Positions 8,330 through 18,035 are shown, numbered from the stretch's first letter. The stretch: DNA of 64,000 nucleotides from Agrococcus jenensis (GCF_003752465.1 NZ_RKHJ01000001.1:2294001-2358000), one strand, 5' to 3'. Notes: a model not told the origin generated them from the sequence alone. Numbers and translations: made by a program.

Positions 8330-8791
8330 TCAGCTGACGGGGCGGCCGCAGATCTCGTCGAGGCTCGTGCCGAGCAGCTGGGCGGTCTCGCGGTACATCG
8401 CCACGAGGCGGTCGCGCGTCGCGCCGTCGAGCGCGTCGAGGCGCCACTCGAGCGCGTTGTCGCGCAGGTCGGCGACCTTGACGGTGGCCGCGAGCTCGCT
8501 GCCGCGCACGCGCTCCACGTGCTCGGCCGTCGACTCGCCGTGCCGCTTCGTGAGCGCGTCGACGGCGTCGACGATGCGCTTCGGGAACTTCGCGGCGTGG
8601 AACTGCCGCAGCGTCACGGTGCCCCACTCGAACACGTCGTGCAGCATCGCGACGGCCCGCTCGTCGTCGGTGTCGACGTCGAGCATCACGCGGATCGCGT
8701 GGGCGACGTAGGGCTGCCCCTGCCGGTCGACGCGGCCGTCGAACGCCCGCGCCGCGACCGCGATCGCGCGCTCCAGGTCCTCACTCGCCAT
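8330..8791 (-). CDS. HD-domain protein, RelA/SpoT hydrolase-like fragment-sized
   Basis: The 153-residue protein contains the phosphohydrolase motif MLHDVFEWG (HD) after YVAHAIRVM and a later VKVADLRDN, the arrangement of stand-alone HD domains similar to the hydrolase half of RelA/SpoT or Mesh1. There is no synthetase domain. It may hydrolyse (p)ppGpp or another nucleotide, but the substrate is not shown by sequence. It is monocistronic and divergent from the 8825 gene, sharing a gap of about 33 nt. Confidence 0.7.
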   Translation of the reverse strand: MASEDLERAIAVAARAFDGRVDRQGQPYVAHAIRVMLDVDTDDERAVAMLHDVFEWGTVTLRQFHAAKFPKRIVDAVDALTKRHGESTAEHVERVRGSELAATVKVADLRDNALEWRLDALDGATRDRLVAMYRETAQLLGTSLDEICGRPVS

Positions 8792-8824
8792 GACGCGAGC
8801 GTATCCGGTGGTTATCCTGGGGCC

Positions 8825-9340
8825 ATGTCACGCGTCGCTGATCCCGCTGAGCTGGCGCGCCTGCTGCGCGGCACGTGGGCGATCCGCGCGACCACGTTCC
8901 CGTACTGGACGCACCCGGAGCGCAAGAACCCGCGGCTCACGTTCGAGCTCGTGCGCAGCTCGCCGCTGCAGCTGCGCGAGGTGTACGAGTACCACCGTCC
9001 CGACAAGGGCGACCGCGAGGTGATCGCCGAGGCGGCGTGGGCCGGCCGGCACTTCTCGTGGCGCATGCTCGGCCGCTCGCGCCTGCTCTCGAGCGCCTAC
9101 GTGGTCTCCGACACCCCCGCGACCGCCGACATCCTGGCGATCCACTACGGCCGGTCGGCGGTGCTGCGGCAGAGCGCGGTGTCGATCCTCGCCCGGCCGC
9201 ACCTCGACCCCGACGCGGTGCGCCGCGCGGTCGCGGTCGACACGCACTCCTTCGAGCTCTCGGCCGACGAGTTCTGGCGGCTGCAGTGGCTGACGCCCTA
9301 CTCGCCCGCCCCGTCCGCCTCGAGCGACTCGCGCGCCTGA
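8825..9340 (+). CDS. Uncharacterised 171-residue protein, lipocalin-like size
   Basis: The protein has no signal peptide or membrane helix. It alternates polar and hydrophobic residues (LRGTWAIRATTFPYW, LREVYEYHRP, HFSWRMLGRSRLLSSAY), consistent with a small beta-rich, lipocalin-like fold, but I do not recognise the family. The ATG at 8825 is the first in frame after the divergent HD gene. The 3' end overlaps the convergent FUSC gene by 43 bp. Coding bias matches its neighbours. Confidence 0.6.
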   Translation: MSRVADPAELARLLRGTWAIRATTFPYWTHPERKNPRLTFELVRSSPLQLREVYEYHRPDKGDREVIAEAAWAGRHFSWRMLGRSRLLSSAYVVSDTPATADILAIHYGRSAVLRQSAVSILARPHLDPDAVRRAVAVDTHSFELSADEFWRLQWLTPYSPAPSASSDSRA

Positions 9341-10350
9341 CGCACGTCCTCCAGCAGGGCGCCGATGAGCACCCAGTGGGTGGGGTGCGGCTGCGGCACC
9401 GCGATCGGGGTCGTGAGCGCCGGCCCGTCGAGCGCGGGCATGGTCGTCGTGCGGCCGTCCTCGAGCGCGTGGCGGTCGACGAGCATCCGCACGCCGTGCG
9501 CGATGCGCCGCGCCTCGGTGCCGACCCGGTGCACGATCGGGTCGTCGGCGACGGATGCGTCGAACCGGTCGGCGACGGTGCGCGACATGCCGATCACCCG
9601 GTTCACGAGCACCGTGAGCGTCAGCAGCAGCCGCTCGTCGCGCGCGATCCGCTCGCGCAGCGCCCGCGCGCGCAGGTTGAGCCGCGTGGACTCCTCGAGC
9701 GCATCCATCGCCGCCCGGGTGCGCTGCACGTGCGCGCGCAGCGCTCTCGCGTCCGCGAGCAGCCGCTCGCCGTCGACGGCGTCGTGGGAGGCGAGCGCGG
9801 CGGCGACGCGATCGTAGGCGTCGGCGACCGCGTACGCCGTCTCGCGCATCGCCCGCTCGGCCGGCTCGTGCTGCACGGGCGGCACGACCACCAGGTTGAT
9901 GAGCAGCGCGCACGCCGCCCCGATGAGCGTCTCGACGACCCGCTCGAAGCCGAACAGCGGCCCCGCGCCCGCGCCGAGCGCGAGCAGGATCATCGCGCTG
10001 ATCGGCAGCTGGTTCGCGGCCATCGGCGCAAGCCGCAGCAGCCGCGCGACGAGCACCGCGACGAGCGTGACGGCGAGCACGACGAGCGGCCCGGTGGGCA
10101 GCGTGAGGCTCGCGAGCCACGCGAGCACGACGCCGCCGAGCACGCCGGCCGACCGCTCGAGCCCCTTGCCGATCGACTGGTGCACGCTCGGCGCGACGAC
10201 GAGCAGCGCGGCGATCGCGGCGAAGATGGGCAGCTCGGTGCCGAGCAGCAGCGAGCTCGCGACCCACGACACCACGATCGCGACGAGCATCTTCACGACC
10301 TGGAGCCACGGCGCCTGCTGCTCGACCATGAGCCGTCCCAGCCACCGCAT
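9298..10350 (-). CDS. FUSC / aromatic acid exporter family membrane protein
   Basis: The 350-residue protein starts MRWLGRLMVEQQAPWLQV and has about six membrane helices in its first 150 residues, including the PIFAAIAALLVVAPSVHQS segment typical of FUSC-like (ArAE) exporters. A cytoplasmic alpha-helical region follows, rich in Arg and Glu. It probably exports organic acids or similar small molecules; the substrate is unknown. The start at 10350 excludes a long upstream frame antisense to the APH gene. It overlaps the convergent gene ending at 9340. Confidence 0.78.
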   Translation of the reverse strand: MRWLGRLMVEQQAPWLQVVKMLVAIVVSWVASSLLLGTELPIFAAIAALLVVAPSVHQSIGKGLERSAGVLGGVVLAWLASLTLPTGPLVVLAVTLVAVLVARLLRLAPMAANQLPISAMILLALGAGAGPLFGFERVVETLIGAACALLINLVVVPPVQHEPAERAMRETAYAVADAYDRVAAALASHDAVDGERLLADARALRAHVQRTRAAMDALEESTRLNLRARALRERIARDERLLLTLTVLVNRVIGMSRTVADRFDASVADDPIVHRVGTEARRIAHGVRMLVDRHALEDGRTTTMPALDGPALTTPIAVPQPHPTHWVLIGALLEDVRQARESLEADGAGE

Positions 10351-10410
10351 GACCCAACGGTATCGCGCGCCTGGGCCGCTTCCCGGCTGCGGCGGTGTTG
10401 GATGGGAGGC

Positions 10411-11574
10411 ATGCTCGACAACGCTGCCGCGGTCCTCATGCGACTCGTCGCGGAGAGCGGGCGCGAGCTGGTCGACTTCGCGCAGAAGGACGTCGAGCCC
10501 GTGAACGAGGGCTTCATCGTCGGCTTCTCGTGCGGCGTCCGCACGCGCGACGACAGCATCGAGCGCGTCACGATCTACGTGAACACCTCGCCGAGCGCGC
10601 CGATGGACGAGCACACGGTCGAGCTCGTCGACGCGTCGGGCCGCCGGCTCACCGCGTGGGCGTACCCCCAGGACCCGGCGCTCCCGTCGCTGCCCGCCGT
10701 CTCCTACCCGGAGGCCGCCGGCGTCGTGCTCGCGAAGTTCGGCATCGCGGCCGAGGGCGCGAAGCTCCGCATGGAGGCGTACCGTCCTGGTAAGCGGGCG
10801 GTGCTGCGCGTCGAGACCGCGACCGACCGCTGGTTCGCGAAGGTCGTGCACCCGTCGCTCGCCTCGTCGATCCACGACCTGCACGAGCGCTTCCGCGCCG
10901 CCGGGGTGCCGGTGCCGCGCTCGCTCGGCTTCTCGGACGCCGGGCTCGTGCTGCTCGGCGAGCTCCCCGGCGTGCCCGCGATCGACGTCTTCGAGCGGAT
11001 CGATCGCGCGCGGTTCGCGCGCGGCCTCGACGAGCTCACCCAGCACATCGCGTCGGTGCCCGTCGCGATCGGCGCGCGCGAGTCGCTCGCGCGCCGCGTC
11101 GACTGGTACGCCGAGCGGATGCAGGAGACGGCGCCGCTCTTCGGCCGCCAGACGGCGCGGCTCGCCCAGCTCGTCGCGGAGCGCTACGCCGCGACGGTGC
11201 TGCCGCGCCCGGTGACGATCCACGGCGACCTGCACCTCGGGCAGATCTTCGTCGACGAGGCCGCGCCCTCGACGATCACCGGCATCCTCGACATCGACAC
11301 CGCGGGGCTCGGCGACCCCGCCGACGACCGCGGCGCGCTCTTCGGGCACGTCGTCGTCTCGGCGATCGAGCGGACGCCCGCGACCGAGGCCGGGGCAGCG
11401 CTCGCCGCGTTCGCCGACGAGCTGCAGTCCGGCTGGGCCGGCGACGCGCGCGTCGCCGCGATCGCCGCCACGCACCTCATGGGGCACGCCCTCGCGAACG
11501 CCGGCCGCGGCGACGACCGCAGCAGCGCCGCGGCCCAGCGGCTGCTCGAGCGGGCAGAGGCGCTGCTCGCCTGA
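10411..11574 (+). CDS. APH-fold phosphotransferase (kinase-like)
   Basis: The 387-residue protein has the aminoglycoside/choline-kinase fold: catalytic Brenner motif HGDLHLGQIF and metal-binding ILDIDTAGLGDP in the C-terminal half, with an N-lobe lysine region around RWFAKVVHP. The first about 110 residues are an extra alpha/beta region of unknown role. Substrates of this family range from antibiotics to sugars and maltose, so no resistance function is claimed. ATG 10411 is only 1 nt from GGAGG, so the true start may be the ATG at 10402 or a later codon. Confidence 0.75.
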   Translation: MLDNAAAVLMRLVAESGRELVDFAQKDVEPVNEGFIVGFSCGVRTRDDSIERVTIYVNTSPSAPMDEHTVELVDASGRRLTAWAYPQDPALPSLPAVSYPEAAGVVLAKFGIAAEGAKLRMEAYRPGKRAVLRVETATDRWFAKVVHPSLASSIHDLHERFRAAGVPVPRSLGFSDAGLVLLGELPGVPAIDVFERIDRARFARGLDELTQHIASVPVAIGARESLARRVDWYAERMQETAPLFGRQTARLAQLVAERYAATVLPRPVTIHGDLHLGQIFVDEAAPSTITGILDIDTAGLGDPADDRGALFGHVVVSAIERTPATEAGAALAAFADELQSGWAGDARVAAIAATHLMGHALANAGRGDDRSSAAAQRLLERAEALLA

Positions 11575-11608
11575 GCGCGGCCTGCGACGCGGTGTCAGCG
11601 CGAGGCGC

Positions 11609-12646
11609 TCACTCGCCGAGCAGCGCCCGCACCCGGGGCACGACCTCGGTGCCGAAGAGCTCGATCGTGCGCAGGTTGTCCTCGTGCAGGGTGCCCGAGT
11701 CGTACTTCAGGTCGAAGCGCTCGATGCCGAGCGTCTCGTGCGCCCAGACGATCTTCTGCGCGACCGTCTCGGGGCTGCCGACGAAGAGCGCGCCGTGCTC
11801 GGCGGCGTTCGCGTCGAACTCGCGCTCGGACGCCTCGCCCCAGCCGCGCTCGCGTCCCAGCCGGTTGCGGAAGACGAGCCACTGCGGCATGAGGATGCGC
11901 TTCGCCTCCGCGTCCGTCTCGGCGATCAGACCGGGGGAGTGCATGCCGACGCGGCCGGCGGTGTGGCCGAACTGCTCCATCGCCTTCCGGTAGAGCCCGG
12001 AGAAGGGCGCGAACTGCGCGGGGCTGCCGCCGATGATCGCGAGCATCATGTCGAACCCGTGTCGCGCGGTGCGGATGACCGACTCGGGGGAGCCGCCGAC
12101 GCCGACCCAGACCGGCATCCGGCCGCCGTGCTCCGCCGCGTGCGACCGCGGGTGCACCGACTGCTCGACGAGCGGGGAGCGCAGCTCGCCCGACCACGTG
12201 ACGGGCTCCTCGCGCACGAGCGCCGCCAGCAGCTCGAGGCGCTCCTCGAAGAGCGCCTGGTAGTCCTCGAGGCGGTACCCGAAGAGCGGGAACGACTCGG
12301 TGAACGAGCCGCGGCCCACGATGAGCTCCGCACGACCGCTCGAGATGCCGTCGAGGGTGGAGAACTGCTCGAACACCCGCACCGGGTCGTTCGACGACAG
12401 CACGGTGACGGCGGTGCCGAGGCGGATGCGCTCGGTGACGGTGGCGAGCGCGCCCAGCACGATCTCGGGGGCGCTGATCGCGAAGTCCTCGCGGTGGTGC
12501 TCGCCGGCGCCGAAGAAGGCGAGGCCGGCGCGCTCGGCCGCGATCCCCTCCTGCACGACGTCGCGCAGCACCTGCGCGGGGCTGAGCGGTGCGCCGTCGA
12601 CGACGGGGACGGCTGCGAACGTGTGGACACCGAATTCGAGGGGCAT
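11609..12646 (-). CDS. LLM class flavin-dependent oxidoreductase
   Basis: The 345-residue luciferase-like monooxygenase begins MPLEFGVHTFAAVPV. It carries ERAGLAFFGAGEHHRED, TAVTVLSSNDPVRVFEQFSTLD and GRGSFTESFPLFGY, all typical of the bacterial luciferase superfamily; cofactor FMN or F420 cannot be decided. The start at 12646 is preferred over an upstream in-frame ATG at 12679 because the extra codons lie inside the qcrB terminator hairpin. It is probably transcribed separately from the respiratory operon. Confidence 0.85.
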   Translation of the reverse strand: MPLEFGVHTFAAVPVVDGAPLSPAQVLRDVVQEGIAAERAGLAFFGAGEHHREDFAISAPEIVLGALATVTERIRLGTAVTVLSSNDPVRVFEQFSTLDGISSGRAELIVGRGSFTESFPLFGYRLEDYQALFEERLELLAALVREEPVTWSGELRSPLVEQSVHPRSHAAEHGGRMPVWVGVGGSPESVIRTARHGFDMMLAIIGGSPAQFAPFSGLYRKAMEQFGHTAGRVGMHSPGLIAETDAEAKRILMPQWLVFRNRLGRERGWGEASEREFDANAAEHGALFVGSPETVAQKIVWAHETLGIERFDLKYDSGTLHEDNLRTIELFGTEVVPRVRALLGE

Positions 12647-12663
12647 GCCCGAGCCAACAGCGA

Positions 12664-12689
12664 AGGGCCCGGGAATCATCCCGGGCCCT
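12664..12689 (-). terminator. Hairpin terminator after qcrB
   Basis: AGGGCCCGGGA and TCCCGGGCCCT form a perfect 11-bp stem with a 4-nt loop (ATCA), 12 nt downstream of the qcrB stop. No long U tract follows, as usual in high-GC actinobacteria. Confidence 0.8.
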
Positions 12690-12701
12690 CCGCGTCATGC
12701 G

Positions 12702-14291
12702 TCAGTGGTGGTCGTGCTTCGCTGCCTCGAGCTCGCCGCGGCTGACCGGGGCGATGCGGTCCTCGAAGAACCAGCGCGTGAGCGCGGCACGCGCGTGCGT
12801 CGCGGGCGTGATCTTGCCCTTGGCGTTCGGGCGCACCATGACCGGCTCGTAGGAGTCGAAGGCCTTGAGCTTCCACGACTCGTACTCGTCGAGCTGCTGG
12901 TGCACCTCGACGTACTCACCGCCCGGGAGCCGGCGGATGTTGCCCGACTCGTAGCCGTGCAGCAGGATCTCGCGATCCTTCTTCTGCAGGCCGAGCGCGA
13001 TCCGGCGGGTGAGCCAGAACGTGACGATCGGGCCGAGGATGAGCGTCGCCTGCAGCCACCAGGTGACCTGGAACACGTTGAGCTGGAAGTGCGTCGCGAT
13101 GAGGTCGGACGACGCGGCCGCCCACAGCACGGCGTAGAACAGGATGCCCGCGGCGCCGATGGCCGTGCGCGTCGGGTTGTTGCGCGGGCGCTCGGCGATG
13201 TGGTGCTCGCGCTTGTCGCCCGTGATCCACTGCTCGATGAACGGGTAGAACATGACGAGCACGATGAAGGCGCCGAGCACCGCCATCGGGATCAGGATGT
13301 TCCACGAGAGCGTCAGGCCGAAGATCTCGGACTCGAGGCCGGGGGCGAGCCGCAGCGCGCCGTCGGCGAAGCCGATGTACCAATCGGGCTGCGTGCCCGC
13401 CGACACGGGGGACGGGTCGTACGGTCCGTAGGCCCAGATCGGGTTGATCGTGAACGTCGATGCGATGAGCACGATCACGCCGAAGACGATGAAGAAGAAC
13501 GAGCCCGCCTTCGCCGCGAAGAGCGGCATGATCGGCGCGCCGACGACGTTGTCGTTCGTCTTGCCGGGGCCGGCGAACTGCGTGTGCTTGTTCACGATGA
13601 GCAGCACCATGTGCACGCCGATGAGCGCGATCACGATCGCGGGCAGCAGCATGATGTGCAGCACGAAGAGCCTCGACACGATGTCGTCGCCCGGGAACAG
13701 CCCGCCGAAGAACAGGTACGAGATCCAGGTGCCCACGATCGGGATGCCCTTGACCATGCCGTTGATGATCGCGAGGCCGTTGCCCGAGAGCAGGTCGTCG
13801 GGGAGCGAGTAGCCCGTGAAGCCCTCCGCCATCGCGAGGATGAAGAGGATGAAGCCGACGACCCAGTTGATCTCGCGCGGCTTGCGGAACGCACCGGTGA
13901 AGAAGACGCGCAGCATGTGCAGGCCGATGGCCGCCACGAACAGCAGCGCCGCCCAGTGGTGCACCTGGCGCATGAGCAGGCCGCCGCGGATGTCGAACGA
14001 GATGTCGAGCGACGACGCGTAGGCCGCCGACATCGCGATGCCCTTGAGGGGCACGTAGGAGCCCTCGTAGTGGACCTCGGTCATCGACGGGTCGAAGAAG
14101 AACGTCAGGAACGTGCCCGAGAGCAGGATCGCGACGAACGAGTACAGGATGACCTCGCCCAGCATGAACGACCAGTGGTCGGGGAAGACCTTGCGGCCGA
14201 GCGTCGCGACCATGGTCGAGATGCTGGTGCGCTCGTCGAGGTAGTTCGACGCCTGCGCGGTGAGGGTGGGGCGCGGTGCGGTGGAAGTCAT
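12702..14291 (-). CDS. qcrB: Cytochrome bc1 complex cytochrome b subunit
   Basis: The 529-residue membrane protein carries the diheme-ligating helices (RQVHHWAALLFVAAIGLHMLR and FVLHIMLLPAIVIALIGVH). The Qo-site motif usually PEWY appears here as TQPDWYIGFADG. The long C-terminal tail after residue about 450 is typical of actinobacterial QcrB. It oxidises menaquinol and passes electrons to QcrA and QcrC in the plasma membrane. It overlaps qcrA by 4 bases and is the last gene of the ctaE-qcrC-qcrA-qcrB operon. Confidence 0.97.
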   Translation of the reverse strand: MTSTAPRPTLTAQASNYLDERTSISTMVATLGRKVFPDHWSFMLGEVILYSFVAILLSGTFLTFFFDPSMTEVHYEGSYVPLKGIAMSAAYASSLDISFDIRGGLLMRQVHHWAALLFVAAIGLHMLRVFFTGAFRKPREINWVVGFILFILAMAEGFTGYSLPDDLLSGNGLAIINGMVKGIPIVGTWISYLFFGGLFPGDDIVSRLFVLHIMLLPAIVIALIGVHMVLLIVNKHTQFAGPGKTNDNVVGAPIMPLFAAKAGSFFFIVFGVIVLIASTFTINPIWAYGPYDPSPVSAGTQPDWYIGFADGALRLAPGLESEIFGLTLSWNILIPMAVLGAFIVLVMFYPFIEQWITGDKREHHIAERPRNNPTRTAIGAAGILFYAVLWAAASSDLIATHFQLNVFQVTWWLQATLILGPIVTFWLTRRIALGLQKKDREILLHGYESGNIRRLPGGEYVEVHQQLDEYESWKLKAFDSYEPVMVRPNAKGKITPATHARAALTRWFFEDRIAPVSRGELEAAKHDHH

Positions 14292-15403
14292 GCTCGGGTC
14301 TCCAGCTCAGCGGCCGAGAGCGGCACGTGCTCAGGGTCGACATGCCCGAGGCGCTCGAAGAACGAGGGGCCGATGGGCTCGGTGAAGTCGCTCTGCGCGA
14401 TGAGGAAGCCCTCGTCGTCGACCGTGATCGGCAGCTGCGGCAGCGGGCGCTTGGCAGGTCCGAAGATCACCTTGGCGTGGTTGGTCACGTCGAAGGTCGA
14501 CTGGTGGCAGGGGCAGAGCAGGTGGTGGGTCTGCTGCTCGTACAGCGCCACGGGGCAGCCGACGTGCGTGCAGATCTTCGAGTAGGCGACGATGCCGTCG
14601 TACGACCATCCGGCGCGTGCCGGCTGCTCGTTGAGGCGGTCGAGCGGCACGCGGACGAGCAGCACGGACGCCAGGGCCTTCTGATCGAGGTAGCCCTCAT
14701 CGTGACCGAGGTCCTTGAGCTCCTCCGGGATGACGTGGAAGGCCGACCCGATCGTGACGTCGGTCGCCCGGATGGGCGTGCCGGTGGGGTCGAGCGCGAG
14801 CCGGGAGCCCGCCTTCCACATCGTGTTCGAGATGGCCTCCACCGCGTCCTGCGCCGGGGCGAGGTCGCGGAAGAGGACGACTGCGGGCAGCGGCACGAGG
14901 GCGATCGCGCCGATGAGCGTGTTGCGGATGAGCGAGCGGCGCGAGAAGCCGGACTCCTCGTCGCCGAGCTGGAAGATCTCGACGGCGCGCGCGCGGGTCT
15001 TCTCCGAGCCGCGCGACAGGTGGCGCTCCTCGACGACCTCGTGCGAGCTCATGAGCTGACGGGCCCAGTGCATGCCGCCGAAGCCGACGCCGAGCAGCGC
15101 GAGCGCGATGCCGAGGCCGAGGAACAGGTTGTTGAAGCGGACCGTCCCCATGTCGCCCGACTCGATCGGCACGGCGACGTACGCGATGATCGCGAGCACC
15201 GAGCCGACCATCGAGAGCAGGAACCACCACACGACCTGGCGCTCGGCGCGACGCTCCTTGACGGGGTGGAGGTCGGTCTGGCGCGGGCGGTGCGGGGGCA
15301 GGCCCGGGTTCTCGAACGCGTCGGCCTGCACGACCGCTGCGCCGCGGTCGTAGACCGCGACCTCGTGCTGCTCCGCCGGAGCGGACTGGCCTTCAGCCGA
15401 CAT
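14288..15403 (-). CDS. qcrA: Cytochrome bc1 complex Rieske iron-sulfur subunit
   Basis: The 371-residue protein has three N-terminal membrane helices, as in actinobacterial QcrA, and the Rieske [2Fe-2S] boxes CTHVGC and CPCHQS in the C-terminal domain. The ATG at 15403 is chosen because AGGAAGGA lies 8 nt upstream. An ATG at 15433, just after the qcrC stop, would add ten residues but has a weak site. It forms the bc1 complex with QcrB and QcrC. Confidence 0.96.
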   Translation of the reverse strand: MSAEGQSAPAEQHEVAVYDRGAAVVQADAFENPGLPPHRPRQTDLHPVKERRAERQVVWWFLLSMVGSVLAIIAYVAVPIESGDMGTVRFNNLFLGLGIALALLGVGFGGMHWARQLMSSHEVVEERHLSRGSEKTRARAVEIFQLGDEESGFSRRSLIRNTLIGAIALVPLPAVVLFRDLAPAQDAVEAISNTMWKAGSRLALDPTGTPIRATDVTIGSAFHVIPEELKDLGHDEGYLDQKALASVLLVRVPLDRLNEQPARAGWSYDGIVAYSKICTHVGCPVALYEQQTHHLLCPCHQSTFDVTNHAKVIFGPAKRPLPQLPITVDDEGFLIAQSDFTEPIGPSFFERLGHVDPEHVPLSAAELETRA

Positions 15404-15435
15404 GCTGTCGGTCCTTCCTGTGTCCTGCGCCATGG

Positions 15436-16257
15436 TCAGTTCGGCCTCGAGGTCAGCCAGACCGTGATCGCGACGATGCCGCCGAGACCGAAGATCCAGA
15501 TGAACAGGCCCTCGGACACCGGTCCGAGCGCGCCCAGGTCGAAGCCGCCGACCGACGGGTTCTCGTCGAGGTAGTTCAGGTAAGCGATGATCTCGCGCTT
15601 CTCCTCGGGGCTGATGTTCGAGTCGTTGAACACCGGCATGTTCTGCGGGCCCGTGAGCATGGCCTCGTAGATGTGGTTGGCCGCGACGCCCTTGAGCGGC
15701 GGGGCGAACTTGCCCTCGGTGAGCGCGCCGCCGGCGCCGGCCACGTTGTGGCACATGGCGCAGTTGATGCGGAAGAGCTCGCCGCCGGCGGCGATGCCCT
15801 CGGCGTCGACCACGGAGGTGTCGAGCAGCTCCTCGGAGGGCACGTCCGGGCCCGGCGCGAGCGAGGCGATGTACGCAGCCATCGCGTCGGTGTCCTCCTG
15901 CGAGAACTGCGGCTCGCGCTGCAGCGCCTGCGGGCCGGACATCGCCATCGGCATGCGGCCGGTCATGACCTGGAAGTCGACCGATGCGGCGCCGACGCCG
16001 ATGAGGCTCGTGCCGTTCTCGGTGCCCTCGGCGTTGAGGCCGTGGCACGACGCGCAGTTGGCGCGGAAGAGCGCCTCGCCGTCGGCGGCCGTGAGCTGCT
16101 GGGAGTGCGGGGTCGTGGCCGGCTCGGCGTTCGCCACGGAGCCCACCGCGACCGACGCGCCGCCTGCGGCGACGAGTCCGATGATGAGCAGCGCCGCGCT
16201 GGCGAGCGGGTGCCTGCGACCGGTCTTCTTGCGTGATGCCAACGTTCTCAGTCCCAA
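15436..16257 (-). CDS. qcrC: Cytochrome bc1 complex diheme cytochrome c subunit
   Basis: The 273-residue protein has an N-terminal signal-anchor helix (ASAALLIIGLVAAGGASV), two CxxCH heme c sites (CASCH and CAMCH) and a C-terminal membrane helix. This is the diheme QcrC that replaces a soluble cytochrome c in actinobacterial bc1-aa3 supercomplexes. The start is a TTG at 16257, 7 nt after the ctaE stop; another TTG at 16242 is an alternative. Translational coupling to ctaE is likely. Confidence 0.95.
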   Translation of the reverse strand: MGLRTLASRKKTGRRHPLASAALLIIGLVAAGGASVAVGSVANAEPATTPHSQQLTAADGEALFRANCASCHGLNAEGTENGTSLIGVGAASVDFQVMTGRMPMAMSGPQALQREPQFSQEDTDAMAAYIASLAPGPDVPSEELLDTSVVDAEGIAAGGELFRINCAMCHNVAGAGGALTEGKFAPPLKGVAANHIYEAMLTGPQNMPVFNDSNISPEEKREIIAYLNYLDENPSVGGFDLGALGPVSEGLFIWIFGLGGIVAITVWLTSRPN

Positions 16258-16264
16258 CCGTTGC

Positions 16265-16900
16265 TTACTTGAGCCAGTAGATGACGAGGTACAGGCCGAT
16301 CCAGACCACGTCGACGAAGTGCCAGTAGTAGGAGATGACGTGCGCGCTCGTCGCCTCCTTGTGTGCGAAGCGCTTGACGGCGTACGCGCGGCCGATCACG
16401 AACAGGAAGGCGAAGAGTCCGCCGGTCACGTGGAGGCCGTGGAAGCCGGTCGTGAGGTAGAAGGCCGAGCCGTAGGAGCTCGACGACAGCGTCACCCCGT
16501 GGCTGATGAGCACGATGTACTCGAAGACCTGCAGGATGATGAAGACCGCGCCCATGGCGTAGGTGAGGTAGAACCACTCGACCATGCCCCACTTGGAGAG
16601 CTGGAACCTTCCGCCCGACCGGAACGCCTGGTGGTGCTCGGCTGCGTTCGCGCCCGCCTGGCACGTGAAGCTCGAGGCCAGCAGGATGATCGTGTTGATC
16701 GTGGCGAAGATCACGTTCAGCTTCTCTGCCTCGGTCGCGAAGAGATCTCCGGACATCGAGCGCAGCGTGAAGTAGATCGCGAACAGGCCGGCGAAGAACA
16801 TGACCTCGCTGCCGAGCCAGACGATGGTGCCGACCGCAACGGTGTTCGGCCGCCTGATCATCGGCGCCGACGGCGACGGGGAGAGCGCAGTAGTGGACAC
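16265..16900 (-). CDS. ctaE: Cytochrome c oxidase subunit III
   Basis: The 211-residue protein has five predicted membrane helices with the subunit III signatures [32 protein letters not shown] and the terminal [16 protein letters not shown]. It is part of the aa3 terminal oxidase. It starts with GTG at 16900 preceded by GGATGGGA and heads the operon ctaE-qcrC-qcrA-qcrB, the conserved actinobacterial order. The catalytic subunits CtaC and CtaD are not in the window. Confidence 0.96.
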   Translation of the reverse strand: MSTTALSPSPSAPMIRRPNTVAVGTIVWLGSEVMFFAGLFAIYFTLRSMSGDLFATEAEKLNVIFATINTIILLASSFTCQAGANAAEHHQAFRSGGRFQLSKWGMVEWFYLTYAMGAVFIILQVFEYIVLISHGVTLSSSSYGSAFYLTTGFHGLHVTGGLFAFLFVIGRAYAVKRFAHKEATSAHVISYYWHFVDVVWIGLYLVIYWLK

Positions 16901-16978
16901 GTTCCCATCCTAGTGACAGTTCACCCCCGGGGGGACGACCCGGCGGGCCCGCGTGCCGCCAACGCCTAGGCTGGACCT

Positions 16979-18031
16979 ATGGATCGCCTCTTGACCTGGC
17001 CAGTCGTGCTGGAGACGCTGCTCGAGGGGGAGGATCTCGCGATCCGACAGGCCGAGTGGGCCATGGCCGAGATCGTCTCCGGCCGTGCCACCGAGGCGCA
17101 GATGGGTGGCTTCCTCATCGCGCTGCGCAGCAAGGGCGTGGTGGCCGAGGAGCTCGTGGGCTTCCGGGACGCCGTGCTCGAGGCCGCCGTGCCGCTGCCC
17201 GGCGACACCCGCCTGGTCGACATCGTCGGCACCGGCGGCGACCGGCAGCACACCGTGAACATCTCGACGACCGCGAGCATCGTCGTGGCCGCCGCGGGCG
17301 TGCCCGTGCTCAAGCACGGCAACCGCGCCGTCTCGTCGTCCTCGGGTGCCTCCGACGTGCTCGAGGCGCTCGGTCTGGTGCCCGCCGACGAGGACCCCGC
17401 CGCCGTGCGCCGCATCCTCGAGGAGGCCGGCATCTCGTTCGCGTGGGCGACGCGCTTCCACCCCGGCTTCCGCCACGCCGGCCCGGTGCGCGCGCAGCTC
17501 GGCGTCCCGACCGTCTTCAACGTGCTCGGCCCGCTCGTCAACCCGGCGCGGCCGGAGGTGACGCTCGTCGGCGTCGCCGACAAGCGCGTCATCGAGCAGT
17601 TCGTCGGCGTCTTCGCGACCCGCGGCGCGACGGCGCTCGTCGTCCGTGGCGAGGACGGGCTCGACGAGCTCACGACGACCGGCCACTCGGAGCTCTGGGA
17701 GGTCGCGCGCGGCGACGTGGTCGAGCACGACATCGACCCGCGTGAGCTCGGCATCCCGCGGGCGCAGCTCGACGACCTCCGGGGCGGCTCCGCGGAGCAC
17801 AACGCCGAGGTGCTGCGCCGCACGCTCGCGGGCGAGCAGGGCGCGGTGCGCGACATCGTGCTGCTCAACGCCGCCGCCGCGCTCGTCGCCTGGCGGCTCG
17901 ACGGCGACGTGCGGCAGAAGGACCGCCCGCTCGTCGAGCGGCTGGCGGAGGAGCTGGAGGTCGCGCGCACGGCCATCGACTCCGGGGCAGCGACGCGCAC
18001 GCTCGACGCGTGGCGCGCCGCCGTGCGCTGA
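16979..18031 (+). CDS. trpD: Anthranilate phosphoribosyltransferase
   Basis: The 350-residue enzyme transfers phosphoribose from PRPP to anthranilate, the second committed step of tryptophan synthesis. The PRPP-binding glycine loop VGTGGDRQHTVNIST, HGNRAVSSSSGASDVLEALG and the late GEDGLDE are all present, and length is normal for the family. It is divergent from ctaE and separated from the next membrane-protein gene by only 4 nt. Other trp genes are absent, so trpD stands alone here, as it often does in this group. Confidence 0.95.
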   Translation: MDRLLTWPVVLETLLEGEDLAIRQAEWAMAEIVSGRATEAQMGGFLIALRSKGVVAEELVGFRDAVLEAAVPLPGDTRLVDIVGTGGDRQHTVNISTTASIVVAAAGVPVLKHGNRAVSSSSGASDVLEALGLVPADEDPAAVRRILEEAGISFAWATRFHPGFRHAGPVRAQLGVPTVFNVLGPLVNPARPEVTLVGVADKRVIEQFVGVFATRGATALVVRGEDGLDELTTTGHSELWEVARGDVVEHDIDPRELGIPRAQLDDLRGGSAEHNAEVLRRTLAGEQGAVRDIVLLNAAAALVAWRLDGDVRQKDRPLVERLAEELEVARTAIDSGAATRTLDAWRAAVR

Positions 18032-18035
18032 TCGC

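Noticed and set aside
10411..11574. Antibiotic resistance function for the APH-fold kinase
   Set aside because: The fold is shared by many metabolic kinases and the N-terminal extension is not that of aminoglycoside phosphotransferases.
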